Assembly: GCF_000497045.1 (NCBI RefSeq)
Contig: NW_015961951.1
Coordinates: forward strand, 310,001 to 374,000
Origin: Kalmanozyma brasiliensis GHG001
Taxonomy: Eukaryota > Basidiomycota > Ustilaginomycetes > Ustilaginales
Length of the DNA: 64,000 nt
Direction of reading: 5' to 3'
Part shown: positions 30,565 to 40,842 of the stretch, one piece after another
Layout of the letters: each line of letters begins with the position of its first letter
Position numbering within the stretch: the stretch's first letter is position 1
Made by a program: the position numbers and the translations under genes
Notes under the pieces: model-generated
The model's database searches: none
Told to the model about the DNA's origin: nothing
The model's input: only the letters and a program-made list of their open reading frames with translations

Positions 30565-32741
30565 TCAAAGAACCGTCTCGTTGCTCTCGTACCGTCTGTA
30601 CGTGTACCCGAGAAAGGCGAGATCCTTGCTGCCCACGCCGATATCTGCGCCCTGCGGGGTCTCTGGTACGTCCTGGTAGTCCTCGGTTGGGAAATAGCTT
30701 GTATCGGTCACACTCTTGAGCTGCGGGATGAAAGGCGCGTCGATGTGTCGGATGGTAGCCCAATCGACACCCGCAAAGAACGGATGGTCCTTGATCTCTG
30801 TTGCGCTGTTCCTACCCAACCTCGTCTCGGGTGCGGTGATGAGACGACGAATCATATCCTCCGCCTCTGGGGAAAGATGGATATCGTCCGGGAAAGCGAG
30901 CGTCTCGCGCCACGCCAGGATCTTGCGGTACGTATCATGCGCGTTTTCGGAACAGAACGGGGGATACCCACACAGACACTCGAACATGATCGCTCCCAAA
31001 CTCCACCAGTCGCACTCGTTGCCGTAGCCTTGCTGCAGGAAGATCTCCGGTGCAATGTAATCGGGTGTACCGACGGTAGAGTAGGCCAGCTTGCGACGAT
31101 TTGCTTTCCAGGTTGCGATGGTGTCCTTGGAGGAGAGCGTGAGGTTGATCGAGTTGACCGCGACCGAGTTGCGACCTGTCTGCGCGGGGTTCTGACCGGC
31201 AGTGCCTTCGAAAAGACGCTGGTAGTAGGCCGAGTCGTGCTGCTTGTGGAAGCCTGTGGAGAGACCAAAGTCGGAGAGCTTGATGTGGCCTTTCGCGTCG
31301 ATGAGGATGTTGTCCGGCTTGATGTCACGGTGGATGAAGCCGAGCTTGTGGATCCCCTCGAGAGCGAGCACGCACTCGGCCATGTAAAAGCGCGTCACAT
31401 CCTCCGAAAAGGTATCGTACTTGATAAGCATCGTCATGAGGTCTCCTCCCGGTAGGAACTCCATGAGCAGGTAGAGGTAGGCGGTATCTTGGAATGAATA
31501 ATAGAGCTGCACGACCCAGGGCGAGTTGCTCTCGGCGAGAACATCTCGCTCGGCGCGAACGTGCGCCAGTTGGTCCTTCTTGAACATCTCGCTCTTGCGC
31601 AACGTCTTCATGGCGTAGATCTTGCCTGTGTCGGTCTTTTGGACCAGTCGCACCTCTCCGAAGGCGCCTTTGCCAATGACCTTGACGGTGCGGAAATCGT
31701 CCAGCCCGAGGCGCGTCCTTCGGAGACGCAGGAAGTTGGACTCGCGACGACCGAGCTGCGCCAGCTGACGCGCCTTGCGCTCGTCGGAAAGATGGACACC
31801 GTCTGGTGGGTTGGTGAGACGGTCCTCGAGCTCGGCAGCGCGCTTGATGCGCTCGACCGCCTGCTCGACGTACACTTTGTAGAAGTTTTCGAGCTTGAGC
31901 TTAGCCCCCGTGGCGGCCTCGATGGTGGACTTTTGCATGCCATTGGTGGACCGCTCAAAGTAGACATAGTCGGCGGGCTTTTCGTGGGACAGATTGGGCG
32001 AGGTGGACCCGCCTGGTTGGCCGTACTGCTGCTGTTGCTGTTGCTGTTGGTGCTGGGCCTGCTGCGATTGTTGGTGCTGCTGGTAGTACTGTTGCTGTTG
32101 TTGCTGCTGCTGCTGTGAGTAGGTCTGGGCCTGACCGTAGGGCTGCGGGCTTCTTGGAGCGGCGTTGAGTGGTCGAGCGGAAGGCGATGGAGATCTGTTG
32201 CTGGGCGATCCTCCGGGTACACGCTGTGGGTAGCCAGAGTGAGGCGCTTGCAAGCCTTGCTGTTGGGAAGCGGCGATCTGCTGCTGCTGAAGTTGGGCGG
32301 CTTGAGACATGGCGGGATGCTGAAGTTGGGATGGAGGGCCTTGTGCTTGTGCGGCGATGGCAGCCTGATGAATCTGTGCCTGGAGATGAGCGGGTGCCTG
32401 GAACTGCTGTTGGGCTGAAGCTTGTTGTGCGTAGGCTACGCGCGCAAAGGAGATGTCATCACAGATGAGAAGAGCGTGTCAGCAAATGGAGGCAAGGTGA
32501 GATGAAGGTGGCAAGAAAGGAGGAACGAACCTTGACTTTGAGCGAAACCGCCTTGACCAGCCGAGCTGTAACCGTAACCGACTGGGCCGTGGTTGTTTGC
32601 GAGGTTCATGTTGTAACCCATGGGAGCAGCATACTGTGCACCGTAGGCCATTTGATTGGTGGGCTGCTGCACGTGTGGAAGAGCACGGGCCTGTGGAAGA
32701 GGCGACTGACCCGCATAGGGCACGCCGTTGCGGTAAGCCAT
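30565..32741 (-). CDS. UKC1: NDR/LATS-family kinase Ukc1/Cbk1
   Basis: AGC kinase of the morphogenesis (RAM) pathway, acting with Mob2 in polarised growth and cell separation. Exons 32741-32531 and 32435-30565; the 95-nt intron splits a codon (G|CC) and gives a 693-residue product. The N-terminal 190 residues are Gln/Pro/Ala/Tyr-rich with polyglutamine. The Mob-binding N-terminal regulatory helices lie near 220-310, with an [13 protein letters not shown] end. The kinase domain starts near 318 with [18 protein letters not shown] and DFGLS are intact. The long NDR insert (residues about 470-515) precedes the activation loop [12 protein letters not shown]. The C-terminal hydrophobic motif [10 protein letters not shown] contains the regulatory Thr. 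Loss of Ukc1 in Ustilago maydis is known to disturb morphology; orthology here rests on domain order and close sequence agreement. Confidence 0.97.
32023..32140 (-). repeat. CAG/CAA-rich polyglutamine tract in UKC1
   Basis: On the sense strand this stretch is mostly CAG and CAA codons, encoding runs of 8-9 glutamines broken by Tyr, His, Ser and Ala ([18 protein letters not shown]). Mixed CAA/CAG usage should slow repeat slippage. It is part of the disordered N-terminus of the kinase. Confidence 0.9.
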
Positions 32742-34181
32742 GTCGAATAGGGGTTGACGAGTCTTGAAGGGAAGAACGAGTGCTGACGAGGAGCACAAGC
32801 AGCCGGCTTAGCTGACAGCGAGATTGTTTGCTTGCGAAGACAATGGGGTTGAGTGGGAGGCGTGTGCGCTGCAGAATGCGCTTCGGCAGATGAAAGGCGA
32901 GCAAGCGACAGAGACGAATGCCAAACTTGTGGATGCTGTCGGATGAGATCCTGTGATCGAGTGAGCTTGTTCGATTGCTGTCGGCGGTTGCGATCGATGC
33001 GTTTGATCAAGAAGCGCGACGAAGCGGCGAGCGGTGCGAAGATGACGGATGAAGCTGAGCTTGGTGAGCGAGTCGTATGCAACACTTTCACTCGCTAGAC
33101 TCCGAGGGCGTGGAATCGAGCTCTACGCCAGTCAGCCAGTCGCACTCGAACGCGGTGCAGCTCTCCGAGCGAGCGGCGAACCGCTCTTTTTTTAGTCTGA
33201 GAAGACGTGAATTTGGTGCGCTTTTCCAACTGGCCAGCAGCAGAACGCTTTGCGCTGTCGTCCTCCTGCTGCTGCCAGCCAACAAGTCACACAGACGCGC
33301 GCCTCAGCCTGCTTTTCAAACCGGCCACTTTCCGAAAGACCAACACCTGAAGCTCACACGCTCACACGCTCGCACGCGGCCTTCCTTTGCCTCGACGCGA
33401 ACCCTTTTTTTGCCTCTCCGACTCGCCGCAAAAAGCGCGATTTCGCACGGACAGCACAGCCAACACGACACAGCGCAGCGCAGGGCTTCAGAGAGCCACC
33501 CCCGATTTCGATTGGGTTGCCAGCCAAACGGTTCAATGCATTGGATTCAAGGGTCCCGCTTCCTGGCCCCTTTGTCGTTCACTACTGGACAGGTAGCCTG
33601 CTTGGCATTGCCCTTTCATGTCTCGTTCTGAACCCTGTACGCTTTGTCTGAGCTCGCTTCAAGGCGACCTCGGTCCGCGTCCCATGACAGCTGGCCAGCC
33701 GAGAGCGACGTGTAAAGTGCGGTTTGCACCCTTTCGTACAAGGCGTTGAGTAGATGAAATCGGTAGCACCGAATCTCGACCTTGACCGACTCGACTCAGC
33801 TCTAGCTTCTTTCCCACGGGGTCTCCGGCTCGGTCTGAGCTCTACTTGTCAGAATCCGTTGAGCCGACTCGGTGAGCAAAGTTGCAACAAAGGGAGAGCC
33901 GACAGACAAGTGTAGCGCCTTTCGCAGTCTGCGCCCAGTACCGGTTGTGTCGGATTCGGCTCAGCCACGTCGGACTCGAGCCGATCGCGTTGTCAGCTTG
34001 AGATGGTGGCCGCAAGGCTGTGGTATGAACCACACATCTCAAGCTTCAGGATCTCAGTGGCCAACAACAAAGGGCAGCAACCGTCTTAGTGTAGCGCCTC
34101 AGAGGCGATTGAGCGACGGTGGGGGTTTGGACTCCCAAATGAACACAAAGGGACACCCTCATCCCCTGCCTTTGTCGGCCA
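32742..34181. promoter_or_regulatory. Long divergent promoter region UKC1 / BTB-like gene
   Basis: The 1.44 kb between start codons is the longest divergent spacer apart from that at 58.9-61.4 kb. The 12-mer AGTGTAGCGCCT occurs twice, at 33909-33920 and 34088-34099. A short imperfect repeat of CACACGCT lies near 33355-33375. Open frames here lack domains. The spacer length suits regulated morphogenesis genes, but no factor site is claimed. Confidence 0.45.
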
Positions 34182-36791
34182 ATGCAAACAGGGCCCTTCC
34201 CCTGTCTGTGCCTTCTGCGTTGCCAAACAAACTGCGAACCTGCCTCGCGATACTTCTTCCTTATCACTACCACCACACCTGCACACGTCGCTACGCCAAC
34301 GCTTCACATCGCATCTGCCGAGACCGTGACTTTCTTGACTAAGCACCATTCTGGCCAGACATTGATGCATCCAACTTCACCTTCTTTTGCACTGGTCAGA
34401 CAAGGCGGCGCTGCTCCTCTCTATCCAACAGCCATGGCGTCCACCTCTTCAGCCAGTTCTCCGCTACAATCGCCACTCCATCATCGCCCGCGACCCACGT
34501 TCAACTCACCAAAGCTTGTTCAAAGCTCTCTGCACACGCCTTCTTCCTCTCAAGACCACTTCCGCTTCCCCCATCCATTTGCGACCACAACAATCCATGG
34601 CCCATCCGGCAGCATCACTTCGCCCCTCGAATTACAACGTGAACGCGCCACTAGCCTCTCCTCCCTCCAACTGCATCCTCGCATGCAGACAATTTCCGAG
34701 TTCGGATCCATCAACGTCAGACGAGATCGTGCTTTTTCAAAGGTAGAACGTTCGTCGTCCGAACTCGACGATGACGACTCAGACTCGCCCCTCCGCGAGG
34801 GCCGCAGCACCCTCAGCTCTTTTGCTCCTTTCCCGTCGCGCCTTGGCCAGACAGAAGCACCTGCGCCATCCCTCGAGCTTATGAGAAGTCAATTCGACGA
34901 TTCCGACGACGACGACAAGCTCGAAGGCCTTCCTCATTCCATCTCCAAGGTCTCCAACAGAGCACGCCTTGCTGCAATCGGAACTGCAAGTCGCCTCTTC
35001 AAGGGCAAACGTCACAGTCGCAATTCTTCCCACACCACTCCCCTTAAATCCGACACGCCAGATCGTCCAGCTCCCCTCGTGCTTGACAAGTGTAGCAACA
35101 AGCAACACCATGCCTCAGTCGCATCTAGCTCTGTCCTCAGCGGTGTGAGTTCCGTAATTCGTCCAGCCCTCTTCAATCATCATTCTGCTCCCTCGGAGCT
35201 CGGCTCCTCATCTCAAGAGGACAGGAGCCGTATCGTCGCTTCCACCGACCGAGACTTGATCCGCGGTCTTCAGGGAGGTCCGATAAAGACCCGCAGCAAG
35301 CCAGTAGAGCAAGCAAAGGCGCTTCCAAGCCCTCCAGATCATAACCGTCCCTCACATCGTCGTCAAGTCTCGGTCGATCCAAGACCCGCGTACGTTGAAG
35401 AAAGACATCCACCTCCCTACTGCGCATCCCATGAGCTTCGCCTGCGTCAAGAGGCAAATCTGAGGAAGTCGCAATCCTCAACCACACTCCGATCTGACGC
35501 ACGCTATCCACAGCGTAGCACGTCACCTCTGCCAGACGTGGCTGGTCCTCAGGCGATCAAGCAGCTTCCACAGCGAGCTCATCACGTAGAGCGCAGCGCT
35601 TGGGAGGCCATGCTCGATACTCCGCCAAGCACTGTCAGCGATCATAGCAGCACCAGCTGTACTCGAAACATACAGACGCAGGCACCCACGGAGTCTCCAC
35701 GCAAGCGCTTTCCTCAGCGTCTGCCCCCGCAAAAGCCTCCCCCGCAGACGTGTCTGCCTCCGCCCCCACCTTCTAAGGGCCCAACAGGTGACCAGCCTCC
35801 CTCCTTTGCGTCCAAAATATCAGCTGAGATTGTTACGCCTGGGGACAAGGCGGTTCCAGCCTCAGACGATGGGCCCCTTACCTGCCCGGCGCCACTACAG
35901 CGTGTCTCGCAAGCGATCCCGGACCGAGCGTCTTCGCTGCGACAGGACTCTCAGGTGACGCTCGACGTTGGCGGAACCAAGTATGTTACCTTGGTCTCTA
36001 CGCTTCAAGGCGCGCATGGCGACAAACCGCGTCTTCTCGAGCTGCTGAAAGATCGACGAGAGCATCGCAATCCAGAAGTTTTCGATGCGCTCTGCAAGGA
36101 CGCCTCTCTAGCTCGACGAAAGCGTGTCGACTCGACCCGGCCGCGTGCCTATCGGAAGCGATCCGACTCGGATCAGAGCACTCGCAGTGCACTGTCCCAG
36201 CTGTCTGATGTCCTAGACGACGCGAGTGTTGTCAAGAAGCTGACTAGCGAGCTCAATGCCGCGCTGGATTCGATGAAGGGCGTGGAAGGATCACCGTCGT
36301 GCAGCTCATTGCCTGCGTCGAGCTCTGACTCTGGCTCGAACTCGGATTCGGACGCCTCAACTTGCCGTACCAGCGACATGTCGGATGCTTCGAGCTGGTC
36401 GAAGGAAGCGCCAAAAGCCGAGAACGTTCACAGCACGGACGAAGACAAGCAAGACAAGGATCTTTCGCCGCACCACCTCCTTCCAAGTCCGCCCCCGGAC
36501 CGTTCATCGACTACAAGCCCTGCTTCACCGCCGAGCATCTTCGTGGATCGAAACGCCGACCTCTACCGCGACTTGCTCGACATTCTTCGCGCTCACAAAC
36601 TGCCTTACCGGCTTCGAGCATCCTTCGTCGTCGCGTCCACCTCATCGTCGAGCAGCAACCCTCAAGAAGATGGAGATCGAGCGATTAAGTTTCAGCTCCG
36701 ATGCCGTCTGCATGAGGTCAAGGACGAAGCAGAGTGGCTGGGATATCAGTCCATCGTCACGATGTGCGAGCAAGAGCTTGCTGCCATTTGA
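34182..36791 (+). CDS. Disordered protein with a split BTB/T1-like domain
   Basis: Single-exon frame, up to 869 residues from the first ATG (34182). Later ATGs at 34365 and 34434 are possible; 34434 has the best context (GCCATGG) and the sequence before it looks like a pyrimidine-rich leader. Most of the protein is Ser/Pro/Arg-rich with acidic patches (DDDDSDS, DDSDDDD) and a proline run near 525. Near residue 592, VTLDVGGTKYVTLVSTL matches the first strand and helix of the BTB_2/T1 (KCTD, K-channel tetramerisation) fold. Near 785-810, FVDRNADLYRDLLDILRAHKLP matches its second part, and EVKDEAEWLGYQSIVTMCEQEL at the C-terminus its last helices. About 145 disordered residues separate the first two parts. 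Function unknown; oligomerisation or Cul3 binding would be guesses. Convergent with MAD1 (101 bp). Confidence 0.8.
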   Translation: MQTGPFPCLCLLRCQTNCEPASRYFFLITTTTPAHVATPTLHIASAETVTFLTKHHSGQTLMHPTSPSFALVRQGGAAPLYPTAMASTSSASSPLQSPLHHRPRPTFNSPKLVQSSLHTPSSSQDHFRFPHPFATTTIHGPSGSITSPLELQRERATSLSSLQLHPRMQTISEFGSINVRRDRAFSKVERSSSELDDDDSDSPLREGRSTLSSFAPFPSRLGQTEAPAPSLELMRSQFDDSDDDDKLEGLPHSISKVSNRARLAAIGTASRLFKGKRHSRNSSHTTPLKSDTPDRPAPLVLDKCSNKQHHASVASSSVLSGVSSVIRPALFNHHSAPSELGSSSQEDRSRIVASTDRDLIRGLQGGPIKTRSKPVEQAKALPSPPDHNRPSHRRQVSVDPRPAYVEERHPPPYCASHELRLRQEANLRKSQSSTTLRSDARYPQRSTSPLPDVAGPQAIKQLPQRAHHVERSAWEAMLDTPPSTVSDHSSTSCTRNIQTQAPTESPRKRFPQRLPPQKPPPQTCLPPPPPSKGPTGDQPPSFASKISAEIVTPGDKAVPASDDGPLTCPAPLQRVSQAIPDRASSLRQDSQVTLDVGGTKYVTLVSTLQGAHGDKPRLLELLKDRREHRNPEVFDALCKDASLARRKRVDSTRPRAYRKRSDSDQSTRSALSQLSDVLDDASVVKKLTSELNAALDSMKGVEGSPSCSSLPASSSDSGSNSDSDASTCRTSDMSDASSWSKEAPKAENVHSTDEDKQDKDLSPHHLLPSPPPDRSSTTSPASPPSIFVDRNADLYRDLLDILRAHKLPYRLRASFVVASTSSSSSNPQEDGDRAIKFQLRCRLHEVKDEAEWLGYQSIVTMCEQELAAI

Positions 36792-36892
36792 AAGCTTAGT
36801 GTTACAAGGCGATAATTTGCGTCACTAAATGTACAATAGACTCGCACTCTGTCCAAGCTATGATAACTTGATCATGCCGTCATCAACCTACT

Positions 36893-39610
36893 CTACTCAT
36901 CCTCCTCTCCCTCATCATCGAATTTCGCCCTTCTTACGGCCATCGTACATCCCTCGTACAGCTCCAGGTTCAACGCGGCCAAAAAGCACGGCACGCTCTG
37001 TCTCCCGCCCTCCCCTCCAGCCAACCAATACTCCTTCAACCCTTCGACATCTACCAGCCCCTTAACCTTGACCGCCTCGCCCATGAGCTTCATCTTGCCC
37101 ACATTGCCCTCCTCGCTCTCAAAGACCAGACTGGTCGAGTTGGCGGACCTGTTGTGGATCGAGGTGAGCTTGACCTTGCCGTTGTCGAGGAACTTGACCT
37201 TGTAGCCGAAGAGCGACTGGATGGCCTCGCGGAACTCGTTTGCCTTTGCGCTAAAGACCTGCTTGAGACGGAGCAGCGACTTGTCTTTGGCGGCGATGGA
37301 TGTTTGCAGGTCGTGCAGCTCGGAGCGGAGGTTGGCGAGCGTAGACTGCGGCACAAGTGCCTCGCCTCCAGTAGTCGTGGACGAGGACGAGGTGACTTGG
37401 GTGGAGAGCTCCTCAACGCGGGAGAGAAGGGACGCGTTTTCTGCTTTGAGCGCGTCCAGGTTGGCTTTTCGAAGGGAGAGGTCGTGCGAGACAGGGTTGG
37501 AGGCGAGCACGAGACATCGTTGACGCTCCTGGTCGAATTCTCCCCGGCCTACGCGAAGCCAGAGGTTCTCGTTCTCCTTGCCCAGCGTCTCGAGCTCCTT
37601 GCTGAGCGAGGAAATGGTGCCCTCGAGCTCCGACACTTTGCCTTCCAACACCGCCTTCTCCCCCGTCAGCTGTTCGACTTGGCCTTGAAGATCAGCAGGC
37701 TCCCCCTCCTCACCCTTGCTTCCCTTTTCCGCCAAGCTTTTGGATAGCGACTCGACCTCCTCGGCCAACTTCGCGTTCTCCGTCTGCGCCTTCTCCAGCT
37801 CGCCCTCCAGCAGGCTGATCCTCTGCGCGTGGGCGGCGGAGTAAGTGGCAGAGCTGTGAGCCGCCTCCTCCTGCTCGTACGACGAGAGCATCGTCTTGAG
37901 CCGCGCGATCTCGTCCGTGAGCCGCGCTTCCGTCTTTTGGGCCCGTGCGAGGGATGTCTGGAGCTCGGTGAGTTGGAGTGAGGTCTTGCGTTCCTTGGCG
38001 TCAACGTCCTTGGCGTCTTCTTCGAGGGTGAGGTTGCGCGTGCGCAGCTTCTCGACCGTGGCAGAGAGGGCGGTGCAGCGCGCCGAGAGGCCAGAGACCG
38101 TGCCGCGCAGCGTGGAGAGGTAGCGCGGGAGGGTGGTGCGGTCGATGACCTCGGGAGCGGTGATTGTGGGTAGTGAAGCGTCCGTATTGGCAGCCGCGGC
38201 GAAAGCAGCGTCCACATCTGCCTGCAGTCCACTGCGCAGCATGGCGTCCCAATTGCTCTCCTTCTCCTGCAGCTCCGTTACCAGCGTTTCAGCCGCAGCG
38301 AGCTGATCCCGCAACGAGTCCAGGGTACGCAGCTTGACCTCCAAGGATCGCTTCTCCTCCTTTAACAGCTCCACATTGCTCGCCTGCCCGGACAGCCTTC
38401 CGTTCTCGGCAACTAGATGCGCATTCTCCGCCTCCAATTTGCGCAAATGCGACGTCTGCCTCGCCAGCTCGTCCGCAATCTTCTTGCCCTGCTCTGCACC
38501 GCCCAGCCTCGCCTCATCGAGCTGCTGCATGCGCATCCTTTGTTCATCCTCGAGCGCATTCTGTAAGTCTTCCAGCTCGGCCTTGTTTGCACCCACCTCG
38601 TCTTCTGCCGTCTTTGCGCGCACGGTCGCCGCCTGCGCTTCCGCCTTTGCCTTCCCCAGCTCCGACTCCAAGGCTGTCACTCTCCCTCTCAACTCAGCTA
38701 GCTGTGTCGAGCTCGTCAAATTCACCTCGTCATTCCGATGCGTCAGCTCCGAATTGCTGCTTCGCAATCGCACCACTTCCTCCTCGAGCGAAGCGCGCTT
38801 CGGCACCCACTCGGCCTCCTTTGCGCTCGTGGCCTCCGAGTGCTTGTCCCACTCGTCGAGCAGTTCCACGCGTTGCCGGTTGAAGCGATCCAGTTCTTTG
38901 CATTTCGCCTCGTAGTCGGACTCGAGCTTCTTGTACTTGCGCGACTCGGCGAGGAGCTGCTGGTCGTAATGCGTGCGGAGCACTGCTATTTCGTATGCGG
39001 GAGATTCTGGTCTCGGTGTGCTGGCTGGATGCACATCGCTCTGAGCTTGAAGGAGGAACGGTGAGGTGCCGTCCATGCTCAGCTTTCGAAGATGAGGCCG
39101 TTTGAGGTTGGTACTGAAGGAAACGCTGTCGTCGCCCAGGCCAGCGGCGGAGACGGTGCGTTTGTGGCCTCCCAGCCCGGCAGCAGGACCGAGGGAGGTG
39201 TCGAGCAGAATGGAAGCAGAGGACATGTCGTCACCGAGCATGTTGGTGGATGTATTCGGATCTAGTGGACGCGGTGCGAGGGTCGAAATGCGGTTGGCGA
39301 GACCGGAGTAGGTGCGCGATGCGGGCGCTGCACTGGCTGGCGCTTGACGAAGCATCGAGGATGGACCCGAGGCAGCACCGCCAACCGAGCTCCGACCAGC
39401 TGAGGAAGCGGAGCGATAGACACCCATGGGCCCGCTCGCTGCACGAATGCCGGCACCGGCAGAAGGGATGGTGCCGATTCGGGATGAGGGTCGAGGGATG
39501 GCAGAGTCAGCACCGTTGGTGGGAGCAGCTGCACCGCCTGGCCGGGGAATGCCGGAACGCATTTGGGGGATGCCGGAGGCGCCGGCATTAGACGTTCGTC
39601 GGCCGTCCAT
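36893..39610 (-). CDS. MAD1: Spindle assembly checkpoint protein Mad1
   Basis: Coiled-coil checkpoint scaffold that recruits Mad2 to unattached kinetochores. ATG at 39610 gives 905 residues; the longer open frame starts with TTG at 39772 and is rejected. Residues 1-200 are Ala/Ser/Gly/Pro-rich and disordered. About 215-720 are heptad-patterned coiled coil. The Mad2-binding region is expected around RCLVLASNPVSHDLSLRKAN followed by LKAENASLL. The C-terminal domain begins with the RLK motif at 781-783 (LLRLKQVFSAKANEFREAI), the Bub1-contact element in other Mad1 proteins, then LFGYKVKFLDNGKVKLTS and the RWD-like end. The identity is strong because coiled coil, RLK motif and C-terminal fold occur in the right order. 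Confidence 0.93.
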   Translation of the reverse strand: MDGRRTSNAGASGIPQMRSGIPRPGGAAAPTNGADSAIPRPSSRIGTIPSAGAGIRAASGPMGVYRSASSAGRSSVGGAASGPSSMLRQAPASAAPASRTYSGLANRISTLAPRPLDPNTSTNMLGDDMSSASILLDTSLGPAAGLGGHKRTVSAAGLGDDSVSFSTNLKRPHLRKLSMDGTSPFLLQAQSDVHPASTPRPESPAYEIAVLRTHYDQQLLAESRKYKKLESDYEAKCKELDRFNRQRVELLDEWDKHSEATSAKEAEWVPKRASLEEEVVRLRSSNSELTHRNDEVNLTSSTQLAELRGRVTALESELGKAKAEAQAATVRAKTAEDEVGANKAELEDLQNALEDEQRMRMQQLDEARLGGAEQGKKIADELARQTSHLRKLEAENAHLVAENGRLSGQASNVELLKEEKRSLEVKLRTLDSLRDQLAAAETLVTELQEKESNWDAMLRSGLQADVDAAFAAAANTDASLPTITAPEVIDRTTLPRYLSTLRGTVSGLSARCTALSATVEKLRTRNLTLEEDAKDVDAKERKTSLQLTELQTSLARAQKTEARLTDEIARLKTMLSSYEQEEAAHSSATYSAAHAQRISLLEGELEKAQTENAKLAEEVESLSKSLAEKGSKGEEGEPADLQGQVEQLTGEKAVLEGKVSELEGTISSLSKELETLGKENENLWLRVGRGEFDQERQRCLVLASNPVSHDLSLRKANLDALKAENASLLSRVEELSTQVTSSSSTTTGGEALVPQSTLANLRSELHDLQTSIAAKDKSLLRLKQVFSAKANEFREAIQSLFGYKVKFLDNGKVKLTSIHNRSANSTSLVFESEEGNVGKMKLMGEAVKVKGLVDVEGLKEYWLAGGEGGRQSVPCFLAALNLELYEGCTMAVRRAKFDDEGEEDE

Positions 39611-39912
39611 CTTGGGGAAACGTGTGATATTTAGTGGGTGGTTGGAACAGAAGCAAGAATCGTGACCACCTCTGGTGTGAGTGATGGAGGTGTTGTTCTC
39701 AGCTGCGCGCGCGAGTGTTTTGAACCCTTGTCGACGCAAATCGGGAATCGAGGTGGAGCCCGATCTGCCCAAGATCCAATCCAGGGTTCAAATCTAAATT
39801 TTGGCTGAAAGCGGGCGCGCGTGTGTGGCATTGCAGAACTCAGCCGCCATCCATCCATCCTCCTACCTGTTCACCATCACCTTCCCATCGCATCCTCTCG
39901 ACTCTCTTCGCC
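39611..39912. promoter_or_regulatory. Compact divergent promoter MAD1 / mitochondrial RRM gene
   Basis: Only 302 bases lie between the ATGs, the shortest divergent spacer in the window. The open frame reaching upstream of the RRM gene starts with GTG at 39823. A tRNA-like word GGTTCAAATC at about 39786 has no matching stem and is not a tRNA. Confidence 0.55.
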
Positions 39913-40842
39913 ATGGCGCTTCTCAGGGCGCCGCTCGCATTGCGCCCTGGGACGCTGATGCCCTCGATAAAGTCGGGCATTCAGCGCACCGCCGCCGCCG
40001 CTTCGACCTCCATCCGCACTGCGCCATTCTCCTCTTCATCACATCGACCCGCAGGTCAAGGCTTCGTCATGCCCGACGACTACCTTGATAGGGCAGAAGC
40101 GGACAACGTCTCTGTCGGCCAACTTCGGCGCACACTCGTCAGCGAAAAGGACGTCCTTATCACCGGCCTTCCTACAACTGCCACTCCACTGGACATTCGC
40201 GCACTCGCCCGCGAGACCAAGACGTTCAACGACGTAGGCCGCATCGAGTTCATGTACACCAGATCCTTTCAGCCCACCGGCAAAGCGCTCGTCTCTTTCT
40301 CTGCGACCATGCGCGCTCGCATGTTCGAGGAAGATGCACACGGCCGCATCGTCGGCGGTAAGATGATCAAGGCCAATCTCCGCTCGGTCAAGCAACGTAA
40401 GGACTTCTTGCTCAAAGCGTACGGCAACTGGCCCGCAGACTATCAGATCCCCTTCGATCTCATCGAGTACGATACCGGAAAGCTCGTCCTCTTGCGTGGC
40501 ATCCCGCAAGACACTTTCGAGGCCCGTCTGGAGGAGCGTCTCGCCCCCCGCTACGACCTCAAGCCACAGGACCGATGGCGTGCAAAGAGGATATCCTATG
40601 CCGGATACCTGCACGACTCCAAAGGCTACGGTGGTAGCCACGACGCTGTCCTCGGTGGTGTGCTCAAGCTTCCCAAGTCACACCCGGATGCTACTACCGC
40701 CAATTTCATCGTGCGCTGTGAGACCCAGTCAGAAGCCATGCGTCTAGTCAGGAGGTGGCACAACACCTACTTTGCTCCTCGAACCTTCGACATCCAGGAC
40801 ACTGGTGGACGGTACCGGGTCGCTGCTTCCGTTCTCTACTAA
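39913..40842 (+). CDS. Putative mitochondrial RRM-domain protein
   Basis: Single exon, 309 residues, ATG in GCCATGG context. The first 50 residues lack acids and are rich in Arg, Ala, Ser and Leu (MALLRAPLALRPGTLMPSIK, then RTAPFSSSS), a good mitochondrial presequence. An RRM-like fold covers about 79-150: DVLITGLPTTATPLDIRAL for strand 1 and helix 1, KALVSFSATMRARMFEED for strand 3 and helix 2, and IKANLRSVKQR at the end. The second half (residues 160-309) has a repeated RRM-like hint, KLVLLRGIPQDTFEARLEER and NFIVRCETQSEAMRLVRRW, so a second divergent RRM is likely. I do not recognise the family; an organellar RNA-processing or translation factor is inference. Confidence 0.8.
   Translation: MALLRAPLALRPGTLMPSIKSGIQRTAAAASTSIRTAPFSSSSHRPAGQGFVMPDDYLDRAEADNVSVGQLRRTLVSEKDVLITGLPTTATPLDIRALARETKTFNDVGRIEFMYTRSFQPTGKALVSFSATMRARMFEEDAHGRIVGGKMIKANLRSVKQRKDFLLKAYGNWPADYQIPFDLIEYDTGKLVLLRGIPQDTFEARLEERLAPRYDLKPQDRWRAKRISYAGYLHDSKGYGGSHDAVLGGVLKLPKSHPDATTANFIVRCETQSEAMRLVRRWHNTYFAPRTFDIQDTGGRYRVAASVLY

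Noticed and set aside
31561..32118. 185-residue plus frame ending in a long leucine run
   Set aside because: It is the antisense of the UKC1 polyglutamine and regulatory region; CAG/CAA codons read as CTG/TTG on the other strand.
39611..39772. 54-residue N-terminal extension of Mad1
   Set aside because: It begins with TTG; ATG at 39610 is the first valid start. The same reasoning removed extensions at 15110 (GTG), 39823 (GTG) and 53079 (TTG).
39741..39800. tRNA-like B-box word GGTTCAAATC
   Set aside because: The flanking bases do not form a T-arm stem or an acceptor stem, and there is no suitable A box upstream.
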